A DNA stretch of 64,000 nt from Ectobius pallidus. Lineage: Eukaryota > Arthropoda > Insecta > Blattodea > Ectobiidae. The translations under genes were made by a program, and so were the position numbers. The stretch spans positions 10,842,530 to 10,906,529 of the forward strand of contig CAXKWD010000006.1 in assembly GCA_964059195.1 (NCBI GenBank), read 5' to 3'. Shown in pieces: positions 1 through 12,600 of the stretch; the first letter of the stretch is position 1, and each line of letters begins with the position of its first letter. Under the pieces are notes generated by a model. It worked only from the letters and a program-made list of their open reading frames with translations, did not search any database and had not been told where the DNA came from.

Positions 1-2130
1 TTGGTAGGATAGTATTTAATTATTCAAGGTTAGTATACCCAGTTTAACTGTATAAGTACGTTCTCTGTTCGACAATAACAACTCCCTAATTAATTACTTA
101 ATCTCCTTTCTTTCTTTATTTCCAGGTATCTACTAGAACGTCTATTATCTTTCTAATTTACTACTAACTTGTGTAGTCATTTACATTTGCAACTTCAGGA
201 TATCTCAATATATATATTATACTTTCTTTCGAATAAATAAAGATTTCCAATTCATGATCCAGTCCTTGACTCTACATATTACACTCAATAATCCCACCTA
301 TGTCTCCTATACTAGTCTACTAGTCATCTTAGTCCATGAAGAATTGTACTTAAAGATAGATAGGAAAGACAGTCTCATGAAGAAAGAAATGGAAATTTAG
401 GCCTATACCCACAGAGTGACTGTGACGATAGACCACCGATACAGGGGCGGCGTCTAGATCTTGAGTTACAAACAATCTGACTCCTCTCCTGCAACCGGGA
501 AAATATTAATGGGCCGCAAACAAAAATACAATTTTGAACAATCGATGTCAGAGGTCCCTGACACTCTCTCCTAGAGGCACGTGGGGCCGTTGTTCACCTC
601 CAACACCGACGACTTTCACAATTCTCATAAATTTCTTTATATTTATTTTATTTGGGACACTTCTGGCGTTCCCTCACCTCACCCTTCTTTTTTTTCTTTT
701 CTGGGGTAATCTCTAGTACCTGCTAATGACCTACTTGTCATCAACTCACTACACAAAATTACCAATTCTCCTCTTTCTAATCTAACCAGTTATTATTGAT
801 TATCTTTTAACTCCTCTCTCTGTAAGCAATTTATACCATTGTTCTAATTTTCCCTCTTTCTTGTTACTCGGGTTTCCATACTTTCCAAGTTACTATTCTA
901 CTCCCTGGGCACCCAATTTCCTTGTTTCTAAATTCCCTAGAATTCTAACTGAAACTAACTCACGCCCCAGATCAGTAACTTTCTCTTTATAACCCTTGAG
1001 TAATTCCTACTTCTATCCTAACATGTAAGTTTTTCAATGGTAGGCGCTTAATCTACTACTATTCATAGGCCTTCTTCTGCCTCTCACTGTTCACTTCCTT
1101 ATCTCCTTTTCCCATGATCCATACGGTTCCCACTCTTCGATAAATCTCTTAACGAAAACAACTCAATCCTTACGGGCCAGCATGAAATCTACTCATAGAT
1201 AGTCATCTGTCACCCAACAAAAACCAAGAGGGAGAGGCCCTCGCAAGAAATACTAAGTAAGCCCCTATTACCCTTCTTTCTTACTCCCCTCGCGTCCTGT
1301 CTTATAAAAAAAACAAGTTTGAATGAGCATCACCAATTGCCTCTAGCTATGTATTCATTCGTGAGACAATCACTCATAGAAACCCAAAGTATAGAGATCA
1401 TCTTTACTAACCCACGGTCACAGTTCTTGACTACTCTTTCTTAACTTAGACCAGAAATAGAAACGGGTTGGATTACTGTATTTTATTGCCTCACCCTAGA
1501 TTTATCACACTTCTATTTTTCTAACCCTACTCTTAATCCTTCATTTACGGCGTCTAATCGCCACACATTTCTTAGAAACACCGCCTCCAAAATTTTCCCA
1601 TTTCTCAAAAACAAAAGAAAATGTTTATGTGATACTCAACGGGTGATGACTCTCTTATCCTCTGATCCCGTACTGTTTCCATCTACTTCCTGATGTCCAC
1701 ATCTTCCCTTAGTCCAGACTGAGCAGTCGTGACCCACTCTTCTCTCCACAGCTGGTGTTCGCTGAAGCGGTCTCTCGTACCGGCGGACGTGATGTGCTTG
1801 CCCAGTTAACGACTATCTCCATATAGTCATATCAGTGAAATTCCCATTCAGAATTTCCTCAGATGAAAGTCTGACACACCATCATGCCAGAACGCCTCTA
1901 CCGCTGTCGCACATCCCAGTCTCGTCTTCTCCCTTCTGCCTTTTCAACTTCTCTCTCTCGTAGTCAGGCACGTACTCCTAACCGTCTTTCAGGTTCCACA
2001 CGTCTCTCTCGTCGATTCACCGTCGACGCATGCGCACCTCTCCTTTTCTGTAATTCAAATAAATTCAGGGCAGTATCGATAATCATGAAAATGTTCAATA
2101 TCGATTAGTTGTGGTCCCCCAACCCTTCCT
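1..2130. other. Pyrimidine-rich non-satellite flank, possible decayed retroelement
   Basis: This stretch has no convincing gene. The + strand is rich in C and T and poor in G for about 2 kb, so the minus strand is purine-rich. Reading the minus strand from about 2040 to 900 gives interrupted, charged segments (for example a stretch with EYVPDYEREKLKRQK near 1970-1925) separated by stops and frame changes. That composition is typical of gag-like regions of retroelements, but I see no zinc knuckle, protease, RT or LTR boundary, so this is only a suggestion. The forward frames at 534-716 and 1884-2108 look like chance frames in pyrimidine-rich DNA. A TATCGATA octamer (2074-2081) and an AATATCGATT (2097-2106) lie near the right end. 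The octamer matches the insect DRE core, but no promoter context supports a regulatory call. Confidence 0.25.
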
Positions 2131-2224
2131 TTGTTTAGGAATGGTCTCCTATCGTTGATTATGCACGTCGCTATTTGCGTCGTGACAACAATGTGTGTCT
2201 GTCTGTCTATAACGTACTTTAGAT

Positions 2225-2250
2225 TAATAATAATAATAGTAATAATTATA

Positions 2251-2293
<43 letters not shown>

Positions 2294-2319
2294 TAATAAT
2301 AATAATAATAATAATAATA
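2225..2319. repeat. (AAT)n microsatellite
   Basis: About 95 bp of AAT/TAA trinucleotide repeat with a few interruptions (AGT, ATT, AAC). Its translation gives a poly-isoleucine run in the surrounding frame 2131-2337, which is an artefact of the repeat and not a protein. Confidence 0.95.
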
Positions 2320-2606
2320 GCATTTATTGTCGTTTAATAGTACAATGTACAGTCGGTCAAATAAAAAACGTCGGGCGTTATTTTACAACGAATCATGAAC
2401 GAGCAAATGCGCATGTACAGGAAGACTTAAAGTTAGGTTCACACATGCCTCTTGTCTATCCATGTATTTTCTTGATTATTTAGTCAGTTTTGTTCCAAAA
2501 CAAACATGTATAGAAGGCTGTGGCTATATGCCTCAAATCCGCCATATTCTTGGTTGCAAATTTTTATAATATTAATAATTAATAGATTCGCGAGGAATAT
2601 ATTTAT

Positions 2607-2840
2607 TCAAGGACCATTTTTTAAAGATTTTATTTTATAATACCGGTACTTGTAGGCCAAAATCAATAACTTACGCTCAACTTCTGCAACCAATCTAGCA
2701 TCGAAATATGCGGCCTTCCGCTGATCCACGCTTCCTATGAAAACTTTCGGTCGCATTATAGTGACGTTCCTACTTCTGAGCTGCTCTTTCATAAATATGG
2801 AACCTTCTCGCTGCTTCAGAGGCCGAAAAATGCAGGTCAA
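2607..2840 (-). pseudogene. Possible MADF-domain protein fragment, broken
   Basis: A 77-codon minus-strand frame. Its C-terminal part (from about 2722 down to 2610) contains DARLVAEVERK, then YKYRYYKIKSLKNGP followed directly by a stop. In MADF (Myb/SANT-like Adf-1) domains the usual pattern is a hydrophobic L-I-x-x-V helix, a short linker, then Y-x(6)-Y-K-x-K-x-L-K followed by a conserved tryptophan. Here the tryptophan position is TGA. The conserved L-Y-D before the second segment is not intact. A strong splice-donor hexamer GTAAGT (2674 to 2669 on the minus strand) follows the first helix, so an exon ending there is an alternative reading. The N-terminal half (residues 1-45) is not recognised. 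Either a decayed gene or transposon-derived fragment, or a chance resemblance; no neighbouring exons were identified. Confidence 0.3.
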
Positions 2841-2907
2841 TTACAGCCCTAACTACACTTTCTCTCACTTTAATATTTGTATGTGGCGATGACACGAAGC
2901 AAAATGA

Positions 2908-2920
2908 ATTATGACAATAC
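2908..2920. repeat. SINE target-site duplication, left copy
   Basis: The 13-bp sequence ATTATGACAATAC immediately precedes the SINE tail and is repeated without mismatch at 3238-3250. The pair defines the limits of the insertion. Confidence 0.9.
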
Positions 2921-3237
2921 TAAACTAAAAACTCCGTGGCGCTACTTCCCTGGAGGGACTTGGCCTACCACCCGACCGCTGCGTCATCTCCCGTAGGCAG
3001 ATGGCAGGATTGGGGGGCATGTGGTCAGCATGCCGACACCCACGGCCGTTAATGGTGGTTTTCTTGATCGGAGCAGCTACTTTTCTATCAAGTAGCTCCT
3101 CAGTTTTGAATCACGAGGCTGAGTGCACCCCTACCAGACCTCCCTACCTCAGAAAAATCCGAGGAGGTACCGGGAATCGAACCCGGGCCGACGGATCTGT
3201 AGTCAGCGACGCTAACCACAAGACCACGCCGGCGGAC
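2921..3237 (-). mobile_element. tRNA-derived SINE
   Basis: A 317-bp element in minus orientation, bounded by a perfect 13-bp direct repeat. Its 5' head (3237 downward) is tRNA-like: a pol III A box TGGTCTTGTGG on the minus strand at 3226-3216, and a B box GGTTCGATTCC at 3183-3173, spaced as in a tRNA. The body contains a perfect 8-bp stem (AGCTACTT 3075-3082, AAGTAGCT 3090-3097) with a 7-nt loop. The 3' end (about 2921-2935) is a short T/A-rich tail. Known biology: such elements are transcribed by RNA polymerase III and mobilised in trans by a LINE; which partner is unknown here. The intact target duplication suggests a fairly young insertion. The family name is not recognised with certainty. 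The forward frame 3001-3255 over it is not a gene. Confidence 0.92.
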
Positions 3238-3250
3238 ATTATGACAATAC
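3238..3250. repeat. SINE target-site duplication, right copy
   Basis: A perfect second copy of ATTATGACAATAC, abutting the 5' (tRNA-like) end of the SINE. It confirms target-primed insertion and fixes the element boundary at 3237. Confidence 0.9.
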
Positions 3251-4228
3251 AGTAAGTTGAATATCGTGTGTTGCGCTTTCCGCGTTGTTCATTTTTCCCT
3301 CGTTGTTCATTTTATCCCTCCTGTCGCATGGCCTCATATGTTCCGAGAATGGGTGTATTTTATGTTTTTTATAGGAAACTTGTGAACTAATGCGTTAAAA
3401 CTTTAATTTTAACTGCATACGAGTCCCGACGTTTTTTATTTCACCGACTTTACAGCATAATTTGCTTGATGTCTTTCCTTAATCCTAACAAAATTGGCTG
3501 AATTAGGTAGCACTAGTCACAACATGGCAACTGGAATCGCTTTATGGTTGGTTGATTCATAGTATGCCATGATTTCGGAGCTTAGTTTTGTTTTTATATA
3601 ACAAAGTAATTATTAATAATTTTTCATAATCTGTTGAGTTTACGATTTACACAAGGTAAATTCGTTGCAGGTGCATCTATCGATAAACTCTGCAACTCTC
3701 GTGACATTACCTTTGACTATCCAACAAATAACACTTGTAACTGTTCTATCTTTTAATAATTTAAATGGAGGGGTGACAAGAAATTGCCCGCACCGGGTAC
3801 CACCTAAGCTTAACTACGCCACTGGGGCCTGGCTGTCCCTGCAATACGGCTGTTTTTCTACATCAAAATGTGAAGTGAGAAAATTATATTTTCCTTGTCG
3901 AGGGTACGGAACGATATGTGACTGCGTCACACTGTGCTTTATTTTCGTGGATTACATTTTTCAGTAATTATTTCCGCCAATATAATATTACATCGATGGA
4001 ATCATAACTTGTTAAAGTCCAGCATTATGTAGTTGCCAAAGCCCTATGTGATTACATTGGTGGTCCGCGAAGATGGTGCAGATGGTCCGCGGATATAATT
4101 TAGAAAATATCACAAAGCACGTGGAAAGTAAAGAAGTAAAATTTTTTCACATATTTCGTTATAATGACCTATAATTAATACCCCAAATATCAAGAATATA
4201 GGATGTAAGGGGTATGTAAGATTTTTAA
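3251..4228. other. Unrecognised unique sequence left of the satellite
   Basis: Nearly 1 kb of AT-rich sequence without a supportable gene. It contains a small imperfect tandem duplication (CGTTGTTCATTTTTCCCT at 3283-3300, followed by the same motif with one insertion at 3301-3319). A direct repeat of TGGTCCGCG lies around 4061-4095. A 100-codon forward frame (3665-3967) has no recognisable domain, no codon pattern I would trust and no promoter context, so I leave it uncalled. The sequence between about 3770 and 3835 is GC-richer than its surroundings and could be a fragment of a dispersed repeat. Confidence 0.5.
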
Positions 4229-7200
4229 GATATTGACAAAAGTTCCGAGTTGAAGATAACAACTATATGATGAAATTATTATTTCTAGACATAGGACTTT
4301 ATGCAAATAACAATAAAGCTCATTGGATATAATTAATCCCCAAACGAGCACACGAGAGTTGAGGACATGATTTTTATGGGTATGCGAGTAGAAAGACAAA
4401 TGAATATAAGGTGAAATTTAATGGAACTGATACTTACACACCAATCTTCTTATCAGTAGTCCGTACGATAGAATTCTTGCCAAAACAACACCTCGCCTGC
4501 TAGCTATGCAATCTAACAGCTATATAACCTTCAGCTTGTCAGGCTGTGCAACCTATGTGTTGCTAGGGCCATGTTTAGCGCCATTGCTTAACTTTTTGGT
4601 TCCTATAACACTGGTTACGGTCTCTATCAAGTTGATCTGAAGATATCAAGCTCAGCACGGATGCTGGTTGCTGTGCTATGCAGGCAGTAGGCGGTACTGT
4701 ACCCATTCCTTAGATTGATTTTGTTAGCAGGTTCCAGTATCTGTAAAGATAGATAGAGAGTATTAGTGATGCATATTGACAAAAGTTCGGAGTTGAAGAT
4801 AACAACTAGATCATGAAATTATTATTTCTAGACATAGGACTTTATGCAAATAACAATAAAGCTCATTGGATATAATTAATCCCCAAACGAGCACACGAGA
4901 GTTGAGGACATGATTTTTATGGGTATGCGAGTAGAAAGACAAATGAATATAAGGTGAAATTTAATGGAACTGATACTTACACACCAATCTTCTTATCAGT
5001 AGTCCGTACGATAGAATTCTTGCCAAAACAACACCTCGCCTGCTAGCTATGCAATCTAACAGCTATATAACCTTCAGCTTGTCAGGCTGTGCAACCTATG
5101 TGTTGCTAGGGCCATGTTTAGCGCCATTGCTTAACTTTTTGGTTCCTATAACACTGGTTACGGTCCCTGACAAGTTGCTCTGAAGATAACAAGCTCAGCA
5201 CGGATGCTGGTTGCTGCGCTATGCAGGCAGTAGGCGGTACTGTGCCCATTCCTTAGATTGATATTGTTAGCAGGTTCCAGTATCTGTAAAGATAGATAGA
5301 GAGTATTAGTGATGAATATTGACAAAAGTTCCGAGTTGAAGACAACAACTAGATCACGAAATGAACATTTCAAGACATAGGACTTAGTGCAAATAAGAAT
5401 AAAGCTCATTGGATATAATTAATCCCCAAACGAGCACACGAGAGTTGAGGACATGATTTTTATGGGTATGCGAGTATAAAGACAATTGAATATAAGGTGA
5501 AATTAATTGGAACTGATACTTACACACCAATCTTCTTATCAGTAATCCGTACGATAGAATCCTTGCCAAAATAACACCTCGCCTGCTAGCTATGCAATCT
5601 AACAGCTATATAACCTTCAGATTGTCAGGCTGTGCAACCTATGTGTTTCTAGGGCCATGTTTAGCGCCATTGCTTAACTTTTTGGTTCCTATAACACTGG
5701 TTACGGTTCATGGCAAGTTGCTCTGAAGATATCAAGCTCAGCACGGATGCTGGTTGCTGTGCTATGCAGGCAGTAGGCGGTACTGTACCCATTCCTTAGA
5801 CTGATTTTGTAAGTAGGTTCCAGTATCTGTAAAAGTAGATAGAGAGTATTAGTGATGCATATTGACAAAAGTTCGGAGATGAAGATAACAACTAGATCAT
5901 GAAATTAATATTTCTAGACATAGGACTTAATGCAAATAACAATAAAGCTCATTGGATATAATTAATCCCCAAACAAGCACACGAGAGTTGAGGACATGAT
6001 TTTTATGGTTAAGCGAGTAGAAAGACAAATGAATATAAGGTGAAATTTAATGGAACTGATAGTTACACACCAATCTTCTTATCAGTAGTCCGTACGATAG
6101 AATTCTTGCCAAAACAACACCTCGCCTGCTAGCTATGCAATCTAACAGCTATATAACCTTCAGCTTGTCAGGCTGTGCAACCTATGTGTTGCTAGGGCCA
6201 TGTTTAGCGCCATTGCTTAACTTTTTGGTTCCTATAACACTGGATACGGTCCCTAACAAGTTGATCTGAAGATATCAAACTCAGCACGGATGCTGGTTGC
6301 TGTGCTATGCAGGCAGTAGGCGGTACTGTACCCATTCCTTAGACTGATTTTGTTAGCAGGTTCCAGTATCTGTAAAGATAGATAGAGAGTATTAGTGATG
6401 CATATTGACAAAAGTTCGGAGTTGTAGATAACAACTAGGTCATGAAATTATTATTTCTAGACATAGGACTTTATGCAAATAACAATTAAGCTCATTGGAT
6501 ATAATTAATCCCCAAACGAGCACACGAGAGTTGAGGACATGATTTTTATGGGTATGCGAGAAGAAAGACAAATGAATATAAGGTGAAATTTAATGGAACT
6601 GATACTTACACACCCATCTTCTTATCAGTTATCCGTACGTTAGAATTCTTGCCAAAACAACACCTCGCCTGCTAGCTATGCAATCTAACAGCTATATAAC
6701 CTTCAGCTTGTCAGGCTGTGCAACCTATGTGTTGCTAGGGCCATGTTTAGCGCCATTGCTTAACTTTTTGGTTCCTCTAACACTGGTTACGGTCCATGAC
6801 AAGTTGCTCTGAAGATATCAAGCTCAGCACGGATGCTGGTTGCTGTGCTATGCAGGCAGTAGGCGGTACTGTACCCATTCCTTAGACTGATTTTGTAAGT
6901 AGGTTCCAGTATCTGTAAAATAGATAGAGAGTATTAGTGATGCATATTGAAAAAAGTTCGGAGTTGAAGATAACAACTAGATCATGAAATTAATATTTCT
7001 AGACATAGGACTTAATGCAAATAACAATAAAGCTCATTGGATATAATTAATCCCCAAACGAGCACACGAGAGTTGAGGACATGATTTTTATGGATAAGCG
7101 AGTAGAAAGAGAAATGAATATAAGGTGATATTTAATGGAACTGATACTTACACACCAATCTTCTTATCAGTAGTCCGTACGATAGAATTCTTGCCAAAAG

Positions 7201-9658
7201 AACACCTCGCCTGCTAGCTATGCAATCTAACAGCTATATAACCTTCAGGTTGTCAGGCTGTGCAACCTATGTGTTGCTAGGGCCATGTTTAGCGCCATTC
7301 CTTAACTGTTTGGTTCCTATAACACTGGTTACGGTCCATGGCAAGTTGCTCTGAAGATATCAAGCTCAGCACGGATGCTGGTTGCTGTGCTATGCAGGCA
7401 GTAGGCGGTACTGTACCCATTCCTTAGATTGATTTTGTTAGCAGGTTCCAGTATCTGTAAAGATAGATAGAGAGTATTAGTGATGCATATTGACAAAAGT
7501 TCGGAGTTGAAGATAACAACTAGATCATGAAATTATTATTTCTAGACATAGGACTTTATGCAAATAACAATAAAGCTCATTGGATATAATTAATCCCCAA
7601 ACGAGTACACGAGAGTTGAGGACATGATTTTTATGGGTATGCGAGAAGAAAGACAAATGAATATAAGGTGAAATTTAATGGAACTGATACTTACACACCA
7701 GTCTTTTTATCAGTAGTCTGTACGTTAGAATTCTTGCCAAAACAACACATCGCCTGCTAGCTATGCAATCTAACAGCTGCATAACCTTCAGTTTGTCAGG
7801 CTGTGCAACCTATGTGTTGCTAGGGCCATGTTTAGCGCCATTGCTTAACTTTTTGGTTCCTATAACACTGGTTACGGTCCCTAACAAGTTGCTCTGAAGA
7901 TATCAAGCTCAGCACGGATGCTGGTTGCATTGCTATGCAGGCAGTGGGCGGTACTGTGCCCATTCCTTAGATTGATATTGTTAGCAGGTTCCAGTATCTG
8001 TAAAGATAGATAGAGAGCATTAGTGATAAATATTGACAAAAGTTCCGAGTTGAAGACAACAACTAGATCATGAAATTAATATTTCTAGACATAGGACTAA
8101 ATGCAAATAACAATAAAGCTCATTGGATATAATTAATCTCCAAACGAGCACACGAGAGTTGAGGACATGATTTTTATGGTTATGCGAGTAGAAAGACAAA
8201 TGAATATAAGGTGATATTTAATGGAACTGATACTTACACACGAATCTTCTTATCAGTAGTCCGTACGATGGAATTCTTGCCAAAAGAACACCTCGCCTGC
8301 TAGCTATGCAATCTAACAGCTATATAACCTTCAGATTGTCAGGCTGTGCAACCTATGTGTTGCTAGGGCCATGTTTAGCGCCATTGCTTAACTTCTTGGT
8401 TCCTATAACACTGGTTACGGTCCCTGACAAGTTGCTCTGAAGATATCAAGCTCAGCACGGATGCTGGTTGCTGTGCTATGCAGGCAGTAGGCGGTACTGT
8501 ACCCATTCCTTAGACTGATTTTGTTAGCAGGTTCCAGTATCTGTAAAGTATTAGTGATGCATATTGACAAAAGTTCGGAGTTCAAGATAACAACTAGATC
8601 ATGAAATTATTATTTCTAGACATAGGACTTTATGCAAATAACAATAAAGCTCATTGGATATAATTAATCCCCAAACGAGCACACGAGAGTTGAGGACATG
8701 ATTTTTATGGGTATGCGAGAAGAAAGACAAATGAATATAAGGTGAAATTTAATGGAACTGATACTTACACACCAATCTTCTTATCAGTAGTCCGTACGAT
8801 AGAATTCTTGCCAAAACAACACCTCGCTTGCTAGCTATGCAATCTAACAGCTATATAACCTTCAGCTTGTCAGGCGGTGCAACCTATGTGTTGCTAGGAC
8901 CATGTTTAGCGCCATTGCTTAACTTTTTGGTTCCTATAACACTGGTTACGGTCCCTAACAAGTTGCTCTGAAGATATCAAGCTCAGCACGGATGCTGGTT
9001 GCTGTGCTATGCAGGCAGTGGGCGGTACTGTGCCCATTCCCTAGATTGATATTGTTAGCAGGTTCCAGGTTCTACCTTTACAGATAGATAGAGAGTATTA
9101 GTGATGAATATTGACAAAAGTTCCGAGTTGAAGACAACAACTAGATCATGAAATGAACATTTCAAGACATAGGACTTAGGTCAAATAAGAATAAAGCTCA
9201 TTGGATATAATTAATCCCCAAACGAGCACAGGAGAGTTGAGGACATGATTTTTATGGGTATGCGAGTAGAAAGACAATTGAATATAAGGTGAAATTAATT
9301 GGAACTGATACTTACACACCAATCTTCTTATCAGTAATCCGTACGATAGAATTCTTGCAAAAACAACACCTCGCCTGCTAGCTATGCAATCTAACAGCTA
9401 TATAACCTTCAGATTGTCAGGCTGTGCAACCTATGTGTTTCTAGGGCCATGTTTAGCGCCATTGCTTAACTTTTTGGTTCCTATAACACTGGTTACGGTC
9501 CATGACAAGTTGCTCTGAAGATATCAAGCTCAGCACGGATGCTGGTTGCTGTGCTATGCAGGCAGTAGGCGGTACTGTACCCATTCCTTAGACTGATTTT
9601 GTAAGTAGGTTCCAGTATCTGTAAAAATAGATGGAGAGTATTAGTGATGCATATTGAC

Positions 9659-12600
9659 AAAAGTTCGGAGTTGAAGATAACAACTAGATCATGAAATTAA
9701 TATTTCTAGACATAGGACTTAATGCAAATAACAATAAAGCTCATTGGATATAATTAATCCCCAAACGAGCACACGAGAGTTGAGGACATGATTTTTATGG
9801 GTATGCGAGTAAAAAGACAAATGAATATAAGGTGATATTTAATGGAACTGATACTTACACACCAATCTTCTTATCAGTAGTCCGTACGATAGAATACTTG
9901 CCAAAAGAACACCTCGCCTGCTAGATATGCAATCTAACAGCTATATAACCTTCAGATTGTCAGGCTGTGCAACTTATGTGTTGCTAGGGCCATGTTTAGC
10001 GCCATTGCTTAACTTTTTGGTTCCTATAACACTGGTTACGGTCCCTGACAAGTTGCTCTGAAGATATCAAGATCAGCCCGGATGCTGGTTGCAGTGCTAT
10101 GCAGGCAGTAGGCGGTACTGTGCCCATTCCTTAGATTCATATTGTTAGCAGGTTCCAGTATCTGTAAAGATAGATAGATAGTATTAGTGATGAATATTGA
10201 CAAAAGTTCCGAGTTGAAGACAACAACTAGATAATGAAATGAACATTTCAAGACATAAGACTTAGTGCAAATAAGAATAAAGCTCATTGGTTATAATTAA
10301 TCCCCAAACGAGCACACGAGAGTTGAGGACATGATTTTTATGGGTATGCGAGGAGAAAGACAATTGATTATAAGGTGAAATTTAATGGAACTGATACTTA
10401 CACACCCATCTTCTTATCAGTAGTCCCTACCATAGAATTCTTGCCAAAACAACACCTCGCCTGCTAGCTATGCAATCTAACAGCTATATAACCTTCAGCT
10501 TGTCAGGCTGTGCAACCTATGTGTTGCTAGGGCCATGTTTAGCGCCATTGCTTAACTTTTTGGTTCCTATAACACTGGTTACGGTCCCTACAAGTTGCTC
10601 TGAAGATATCAAGCTCAGCACGGATGCTGGTTGCTGTGCTATGCAGGCAGTAGGCGGTACTGTGCCAATTCCTTAGATTGATATTGTTAGCAGGTTCCAG
10701 TATCTGTAAAGATAGATAGATAGTATTAGTGATGAATATTGACAAAAGTTCCGAGTTGAAGACAACAACTAGATAATGAAATGAACATTTCAAGACATAA
10801 GACTTAGTGCAAATAAGAATAAAGCTCATTGGATATAATTAATCCCCAAACGAGCACACGAGAGTTGAGGACATGATTTTTATGGTTAAGCGGGTAGAAA
10901 GACAAATGAATATAAGGTGAAATTAATTGGAACTGATACTTACACACCAATCTTCTTATCAGTAGTCCGTACGATAGAAATCTTGCCAAAACAACACCTC
11001 GCCTGCTAGCTATGCAATCTAGCAGCTATATAACCTTGAGCTTGTCAGGCTGTGCAACCTATGTGTTTCTAGGGCCATGTTTAGCTCCATTGCTTAACAT
11101 TTTGGTTCCTATAACACTGGTTACGGTCCCTGACAAGTTGCTCTGAAGATATCAAGCTCAGCACGGATGCTGGTTGCTGTGCTATGCAGGCAGTAGGCGG
11201 TACTGTGCCCATTCCTTAGATTGATATTGTTAGCAGGTTCCAGTATCTGTAAAGATAGATAGATAGTATTAGTGATGAATATTGACAAAAGTTCCGAGTT
11301 GAAGACAACAACTAGATAATGAAATGAACATTTCAAGACATAAGACTTAGTGCAAATAAGAATAAAGCTCATTGGATATAATTAATCCCCAAACGAGCAC
11401 ACGAGAGTTGAGGACATGATTTTTATGGGTATGCGAGTAGAAAGACAATTGATTATAATATGAAATTTAATGGAACTGATACTTACACACCAATCTTCTT
11501 ATCAGTAGTCCCTACGATAGAATTCTTGCCAAAACAACACCTCGCCTGCTAGCTATGCAATCTAACAGCTATATAACCTTCAGCTTGTCAGGCTGTGCAA
11601 CCTATGTGTTGCTAGGGCCATGTTTAGCGCCATTGCTTAACTTTTTGGTTCCTATAACACTGGTTACGGTCCCTACAAGTTGCTCTGAAGATATCAAGCT
11701 CAGCACGGATGCTGGTTGCTGTGCTATGCAGGCAGTAGGCGGTACTGTGCCAATTCCTTAGATTGATATTGTTAGCAGGTTCCAGTATCTGTAAAGATAG
11801 ATAGATAGTATTAGTGATGAATATTGACAAAAGTTCCGAGTTGAAGACAACAACTAGATAATGAAATGAACATTTCAAGACATATGACTTAGTGCAAATA
11901 AGAATAAAGCTCATTGGTTATAATTAATCCCCAAACGAGCACACGAGGTTAAGGTTAAGCGTGAAGAAAGACAAATGAATATAAGGTGAAATTAATTGGA
12001 ACTGATACTTACACACCAATCTTCTTATCAGTAGTCCGTACGATAGAATTCTTGCCAAAACAACACCTCGCCTGCTAGCTATGCAATCTAGCAACCTTCA
12101 GCTTGTCAGGCTGTGCAACCTATGTGTTGCTAGGGCCATGTTTAACGCCATTGCTTAACTTTTTGGTTCCTATAACACTGGTTACGGTCCCTGACAAGTT
12201 CCTCTGAAGATATCAAGCTCAGCACGGATGCTGGTTGCTGTGCTATGCAGGCAGTAGGCGGTACTGTGCCCATTCCTTAGATTCATATTGTTAGCAGGTT
12301 CCAGTATCTGTAAAGATAGATAGATAGTATTAGTGATGAATATTGACAAAAGTTCCGAGTTGAAGACAACAACTAGATAATGAAATGAACATTTCAAGAC
12401 ATATGACTTAGTGCAAATAAGAATAAAGCTCATTGGTTATAATTAATCCCCAAACGAGCACACGAGAGTTGAGGACATGATTTTTATGGGTATGCGAGTA
12501 GAAAGACAAATGAATATAAGGTGATATTTAATGGAACTGATACTTACACACCAATCTTCTTATCAGTAGTCCGTACGATAGAATTCTTGCCAAAAGAACA

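Noticed and set aside
2131..2337. 68-codon frame rich in isoleucine as a membrane protein
   Set aside because: The isoleucine run is the translation of the AAT microsatellite.
3150..3237. Functional tRNA gene on the minus strand
   Set aside because: A and B boxes are present, but the acceptor stem does not close. The sequence continues into a SINE body with a target-site duplication.
3665..3967. 100-codon forward frame in the left flank
   Set aside because: No domain or family resemblance and no supporting context. A frame of this length is plausible by chance.
10036..10287. 83-codon minus-strand frame (and its dozens of near-copies) as a gene family
   Set aside because: It recurs only because the monomer recurs. 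There is no domain, no promoter or consistent coding signature, and several subtypes interrupt it.
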